A DNA stretch of 64,000 nucleotides from positions 1 through 64,000 of the forward strand of contig NZ_JAERRK010000004.1 in NCBI RefSeq assembly GCF_016741775.1. Reading direction: 5' to 3'. This document shows, piece after piece, positions 60,143 through 64,000 of the stretch (position 1 is its first letter; each line of letters starts with the position of its first letter). The DNA is from Streptomyces actinomycinicus (lineage in GTDB: Bacteria > Actinomycetota > Actinomycetes > Streptomycetales > Streptomycetaceae). Made by a program: the position numbers and the translations under genes. The notes under the pieces were generated by a model, which was not told the origin of the DNA, did no database searches, and was given only the letters and a program-made list of their open reading frames with translations.

Positions 60143-61543
60143 TCAGGTGCTTGGTTTCGTCGTCGCACGTGCCACCACCAGCACGGCCACCAGGCCGATG
60201 CCGATGAGGACGTAACCCGAGGTGGTGAGCGCGCCGAGAGTGCCGAGCACGGCGACACCGAGGGCCGAGCCGGCCTGGCGGATGCCGTTGAGCGCGCCCT
60301 GGCCGGTGGCGGCGTACTCCGGCGGGGCGGACACGGCCATCACGGCCGCGGCGCCGGGAATGGAGAGGGTGCCGGTCGCGGCGAGGGTCAGCTCGGCGGC
60401 GAGGATCAGCGGCAGCGGCGGGTGCTGGCCCACCGCGAAGGCCAGCAGCACGCCGGAGACGACCGAGGCCGACATGCCCGTCAGCAGGATGGGGCGGGGG
60501 CCGTAACGGGCGACGAGCCGGCCGGTGAAGAACGGCATCACACAGACGGGGAAGACGATCGGCAGTGCGGCGAGACCGGCCTTGAACGGGGTCAGGTGGT
60601 AGGTGTGCTGCAGCCACAGCGCGAACATGTACATCCCGCCGAAGTAGGCGAAGCAGGACACCGCGGCGGCGACCATGGCGGCCCGTACCTTCGGCAGGCC
60701 CAGCAGCGCCGGCGGCAGGACCGGGGAGGCCACCCGGCGCTCCGCGACGGCGAGGGCGACGAAGCAGACCAGCGCGACTGCGACGGGGACCAGGGCCTGC
60801 GGCGAGTCCCAGCCCTCGATGCCGGCCTCGACCAGTCCGAAGGTGAGCAGACCGAGCCCGCCGGTGGACAGGGCGAGGCCCGGCCGGTCCAGGGCACGGC
60901 CGGCACGGACCGGCGGCGCGGGCAGCCGGCGAGCGAGAAGCAGCGCGGCCAGCGCGATCGGCGGGTTGACGAGGAACACCAGCCGCCAGCCGCCGAGTTC
61001 GACGAGGGCGCCGCCGAGTACGGGGCCGGCGGCGGCTCCCAGACCGCTCAGCGCGGTCCAGGCGCCGATGGCGCGGGTACGACGGGCGGGGTCGGGGTTC
61101 AGGTGGATCAGCAGCGCAAGTGAGGCAGGGACCAGGCCGGCGCCGGCGGCGCCGAGCAGGGCACGGCCGGCGATCAGGGCGCCGACACCGGGTGCGAGGG
61201 CGCACACCACCGACAGGACGGCGAACAGGCCGAGCGCGGTGGCGTACACGCGCCGGGCACCCCACCGGTCGGCGATGACGCCGCCGGCGAGCAGCAGCCC
61301 GGCGAAGACGACGGTGTAGGCGTCGACGGCCCAGGGCAGCGCGGCGGCGGCCGGGTGCAAGGACTTCTGCACATCGGGCACGGCCACGTTGAGGATCGAG
61401 GTGTCGAGCAGGACGAGCAGGTTGCCGGCGGCGATGCCGGCGAACCTCGGCTTGGAGAGGGAGGTGGACGCTGCGGGCGGCTCGGTGGGCACCTCCGGCA
61501 CAGCGGCGTTGGCGGGACGGGCGAGCGGGTCGGCTGTAGTCAT
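60143..61543 (-). CDS. MFS drug-efflux transporter (DHA2-like)
   Basis: The 466-residue protein has about 14 helices with 'LVLLDTSILNVAVPDVQKSL' (D1), 'GVIADRWGARRVYATALGLFAVLSV' (motif A) and 'GLGAAAGPVLGGALVELGGWRLVFLVNPP' (motif C). It is divergent from a LysR gene with a dyad between them. It may export the product or substrate of the adjacent P450. Start at ATG 61543; an upstream extension has no family support. Confidence 0.92.
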   Translation of the reverse strand: MTTADPLARPANAAVPEVPTEPPAASTSLSKPRFAGIAAGNLLVLLDTSILNVAVPDVQKSLHPAAAALPWAVDAYTVVFAGLLLAGGVIADRWGARRVYATALGLFAVLSVVCALAPGVGALIAGRALLGAAGAGLVPASLALLIHLNPDPARRTRAIGAWTALSGLGAAAGPVLGGALVELGGWRLVFLVNPPIALAALLLARRLPAPPVRAGRALDRPGLALSTGGLGLLTFGLVEAGIEGWDSPQALVPVAVALVCFVALAVAERRVASPVLPPALLGLPKVRAAMVAAAVSCFAYFGGMYMFALWLQHTYHLTPFKAGLAALPIVFPVCVMPFFTGRLVARYGPRPILLTGMSASVVSGVLLAFAVGQHPPLPLILAAELTLAATGTLSIPGAAAVMAVSAPPEYAATGQGALNGIRQAGSALGVAVLGTLGALTTSGYVLIGIGLVAVLVVARATTKPST

Positions 61544-61599
61544 GACCTGGAGCGTGTCCCAATGACCCCGGCACCTGCGACGTCGTGAATCCGATACCC

Positions 61600-61618
61600 C
61601 CATCGGAAAGTCCGATGG
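61600..61618. promoter_or_regulatory. Palindrome between MFS and LysR genes
   Basis: CCATCGGA-AAG-TCCGATGG, perfect 8-bp arms, with a further half-site ATCCGAT at 61589-61595. It lies 17 bp before the LysR start, suited to autoregulation by LysR and control of the divergent transporter. Confidence 0.75.
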
Positions 61619-61634
61619 ACTTTATCCTGCTGAC

Positions 61635-62564
61635 GTGGACCATCGCTATCTGCGTGCATTCGTCGCGGTCGCCGACCATGGCGGTATCTCCGCCGCCGCC
61701 CAGGCCCTGGGATACGCCCAGTCCAGCCTGAGCGCCCAGATCAAGCGGCTGGAGGCCGATCTCGGGGTGAGTCTGCTGGTGCGTGCGGGCACCGGGGCGG
61801 TGCTCGCCGAGGCCGGCACCCGGCTGCTGCCGCACGCCCGCGAGGCTCTGGAGTTGGAGGAGCGGATGCGCCGGGCGGTCCACGGCGACCGGCCGCGGTT
61901 GCGGATCGGGGCACAGGAGTCACTGGCGCACGTGTGGATGCCGGAGGTGCTGGCCGCGCTGGAGTACGGGGCGGGCGGCACGGGCCGCGGTGCGGACGTG
62001 GAGCTGACGGTCGCCAACCGGCGGGCGCTGGAACGGGCGTTCGAGAACGGCGAGTTGGACCTGGTGTTCCAGTACGACAACGGCGTCCGGGCGCTCGGAC
62101 CGCACGCGGTCGTCGGGCACGACCGGACGGTGCTGGTGGCGGCGCCGAGCCATCCGCTGGCCCGCGAGGAGGCCGTGACGCCCGAGGAGTTGCTGCAGCA
62201 CGACTTCCTGGTGGCGGAGCCCGGCTGCACCTCGGAGATGCTGGTGGACCGCTTGGGCCGGGATCTGCTGGCCGGGGCGGAACTGGCGCTGGTGCAGGGT
62301 TCTTTGTCGGCGCTGCTGCGACTGACCGGGCATGGGCACGGGGTGTCGCTGCTGCCGGAGCTGGCCGTGTCCCGGGAACTGCAGGAAGGGGAGCTGATCG
62401 AGCTGCGGCTGACCGAGCGGATCCGCCCGGTCAGCATCGTCGCCCAGTGGCGGCCGCGGCTGGGTCCGGCCGAGCGGTGCCTGCACGCCCTGCTGGAGGT
62501 GGCCCGCCGGGCCGACCCGCTGCCCGAGGTGACCCGCGCGCCACACGGGGCGCGGGCTTCCTGA
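61635..62564 (+). CDS. LysR-family transcriptional regulator
   Basis: The 309-residue protein starts at GTG 61635 with the LysR HTH ('YLRAFVAVADHGGISAAAQALGYAQSSLSAQIKRLEADLGVSLLVRAG') and a periplasmic-binding-like effector domain. It is divergent from the MFS gene; the P450 gene follows 108 bp downstream on the same strand. It probably controls both neighbours. Confidence 0.92.
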   Translation: MDHRYLRAFVAVADHGGISAAAQALGYAQSSLSAQIKRLEADLGVSLLVRAGTGAVLAEAGTRLLPHAREALELEERMRRAVHGDRPRLRIGAQESLAHVWMPEVLAALEYGAGGTGRGADVELTVANRRALERAFENGELDLVFQYDNGVRALGPHAVVGHDRTVLVAAPSHPLAREEAVTPEELLQHDFLVAEPGCTSEMLVDRLGRDLLAGAELALVQGSLSALLRLTGHGHGVSLLPELAVSRELQEGELIELRLTERIRPVSIVAQWRPRLGPAERCLHALLEVARRADPLPEVTRAPHGARAS

Positions 62565-62672
62565 TGCGCAGCCTGGCGGCTCCCGGGCGCCGCGCCGGTG
62601 GGGCCGACTTGTACAACCGGTCCCCGACACCGCACTGTTGGCTCATATTCGCATACGGTCAGGAGTCCCGGC

Positions 62673-63920
62673 TTGTCCTCCCACACCCCCGCGCCCGCCC
62701 ACGTCGTCGACCCCGCCGGCGGCTGCCCGCACGCTCTGAACGCCGCCCTGCGGGCTCGGGGGCCCGTCGCGGACATCGTCCTGCCCGGCGGGGTGCCCGC
62801 AGCGGTCGTCCTGGGGCACGACACGCTCAAGGAGTTCCTCTCCCACCCCGACGTGGCCAAGGACGCCCGCCACTGCCCGGCCCTGCACGACGGCACGATT
62901 CCCGCGGACTGGCCACTGCGGGTCTTCGCCAACGCCCAGGGCATGCACACCGCCGACGGAGCCGACCACCGCCGGCTGCGCTCCCTCGTCGGCAACGCCT
63001 TCACCGCCCGCCAGGTGGAGCGGCTGCGGCCGCGCATCGAGGAGCTGACCGCCGGCTTCCTCGACGACCTCGGCCGGGCCGCCGCCGACGACCCGGACGG
63101 CGTCGCCGACCTGCGCACCCACTTCGCACTCCCGCTCCCGATGAGCGTCATCTGTGAGCTGCTCGGCGTGGACCCCGAGCACCGCGGCCGTCTGCACGAC
63201 CTCAGCTACACGATGGTCATCGCCACCGACGCCACCTCGGCGGAGGTGATGGCCGCCGTACGCGAGCTGGTCGAGCTGCTCGGCACGATCGCGGCCGCCC
63301 GCCGCAACTCCCCCGGCGACGATCTGACCAGCGCCCTGATAGCCGTCCGCGACGACGACGGCGACCGGCTCAGCGAGGCCGAACTCATCGGCACGATGCG
63401 CCTGATGCTGGTCGCCGGCCACGAGACCGCCCTCAACCTGATCAGCAATGCCGTACGGGCACTGTGCACCCACCGTGACCAACTGGCGCTGGTTCTGGAG
63501 GGCCGGGCCACCTGGTCGGACGTGGTGGACGAGACGCTGCGCTGGGACGGGCCGGTCAGCTGGTTCCCCTTCCGCTACCCCACCAGCGACCTGGCCCTGG
63601 GCGGCACCGTGATTCCGCAGGGCACCCCGGTCCTCGCCGGCTACACCGCCGCCGGACGCGACGAGGCCTTCCACGGCCCGGACGCCGACCGCTTCGACGT
63701 CACCCGGCCCGGCGCGGCCCGGCACCTCTCCTTCGGGCAGGGCGTGCACTACTGCGTGGGCGCCCCGCTCGCCCGCCTCGAGGCCACGGTCGCCCTGGAG
63801 CGGCTCTTCACCCGCTTCCCGGACCTCGACCTCGCCGCCCCCGAGGCCGAACTGCCGCGCCAGCGCAGCTTCATCGGCAACAGCGTCGAAGCGCTCCCGG
63901 TGCGCCCGGTCCGAACCTGA
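62673..63920 (+). CDS. Cytochrome P450
   Basis: The 415-residue bacterial P450 has the oxygen-activating I-helix 'MLVAGHETALN', the ExxR motif in 'DETLRWDGP' and the haem loop 'LSFGQGVHYCVGAPLARLE' with the cysteine ligand. It hydroxylates small molecules using ferredoxin and its reductase, which are not encoded here. The TTG at 62673 follows AGGAG at 7 nt; a start from 62598 is open but has no ribosome site. Its LysR/MFS neighbours suggest a small xenobiotic or secondary-metabolite module. Confidence 0.92.
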   Translation: MSSHTPAPAHVVDPAGGCPHALNAALRARGPVADIVLPGGVPAAVVLGHDTLKEFLSHPDVAKDARHCPALHDGTIPADWPLRVFANAQGMHTADGADHRRLRSLVGNAFTARQVERLRPRIEELTAGFLDDLGRAAADDPDGVADLRTHFALPLPMSVICELLGVDPEHRGRLHDLSYTMVIATDATSAEVMAAVRELVELLGTIAAARRNSPGDDLTSALIAVRDDDGDRLSEAELIGTMRLMLVAGHETALNLISNAVRALCTHRDQLALVLEGRATWSDVVDETLRWDGPVSWFPFRYPTSDLALGGTVIPQGTPVLAGYTAAGRDEAFHGPDADRFDVTRPGAARHLSFGQGVHYCVGAPLARLEATVALERLFTRFPDLDLAAPEAELPRQRSFIGNSVEALPVRPVRT

Positions 63921-64000
63921 GGCGCGACGCCGCCCTCAGGCACAGTCCCGCCCGAGGGACGGCCCCCCGCCCAGCACCCGTGGCGGCGGGTCGGGCGGAC

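Overview
The window is high-GC actinobacterial DNA, almost certainly Streptomyces. Third codon positions are strongly GC-biased, and GTG and TTG starts are common. Marker genes agree: a melC1/melC2 tyrosinase pair, an hsp18/rheA locus with the exact RheA operator, SpoIIE-type phosphatases, mycothiol-linked families, a CsbD protein and the short hydrophobic 'MVPLLLVLLLALILFG' protein. Gene content is mostly accessory: many one-component regulators, orphan signalling genes, transposase relics and short tandem arrays. This suggests a chromosome arm or another variable region, but that is inference.

Layout. 0-5 kb: VOC protein, IS relic, a MarR regulator with three palindromic operators divergent from an HSL-type hydrolase, a second IS relic, an NB-ARC ATPase fused to a membrane domain, and a frameshifted DUF3592 gene. 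5-12 kb: tyrosinase and its chaperone, a MerR regulator with a small CC-motif membrane protein, and an OmpR-type two-component system followed by a PepSY lipoprotein. 12-21 kb: PAS-SpoIIE phosphatase, beta-carbonic anhydrase, a long non-coding stretch with a 36-bp tandem array, a secreted aerolysin/MTX-like protein, a Ser/Thr kinase, a zinc-ribbon protein and a TIGR03084-type protein. 21-25.5 kb: gene relics, a small membrane protein, a SnoaL/TetR divergent pair and a STAS protein. 25.5-28.5 kb: heat-shock locus (two DUF2267 genes, hsp18, rheA, ANTAR protein). 28.6-33.4 kb: a predicted conflict system made of a Trypco1 protein and a trypsin/nSTAND/WD40 giant protein.

33.8-42 kb: small stress proteins (hydrophobic protein, CsbD), a 58-bp perfect palindrome, a cold-shock protein followed by a DEAD-box helicase, a GAP transporter, hypothetical proteins, an ECF-like sigma factor with overlapping zinc-finger anti-sigma factor, and a DM13 protein. 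42-48.7 kb: helical-repeat protein, saccharopine-dehydrogenase-like protein, GlxA-like AraC regulator, and an HxlR regulator divergent from a drug-efflux MFS. 48.6-53.8 kb: the most interesting locus. A membrane-anchored XRE regulator with a ricin-like domain sits divergently from a 63-residue peptide with six cysteines, followed by a hairpin and then four overlapping genes (MauE/DoxX, S26 signal peptidase, TlpA-like redoxin, ABC exporter). The set fits the making, oxidation, cleavage and export of a disulfide-bonded peptide without a known RiPP-modifying enzyme.

53.9-64 kb: SUKH protein, PAP2 phosphatase, a structurally odd tRNA-Trp(CCA), PIG-L deacetylase, LysE exporter, ACT protein, 2H phosphoesterase, cupin, and an MFS/LysR/cytochrome P450 module. 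A recurring oddity is a set of unrelated short tandem arrays (periods 14-41 bp), most of them at or beyond gene 3' ends. All functional calls come from reading motifs; no database search was run.
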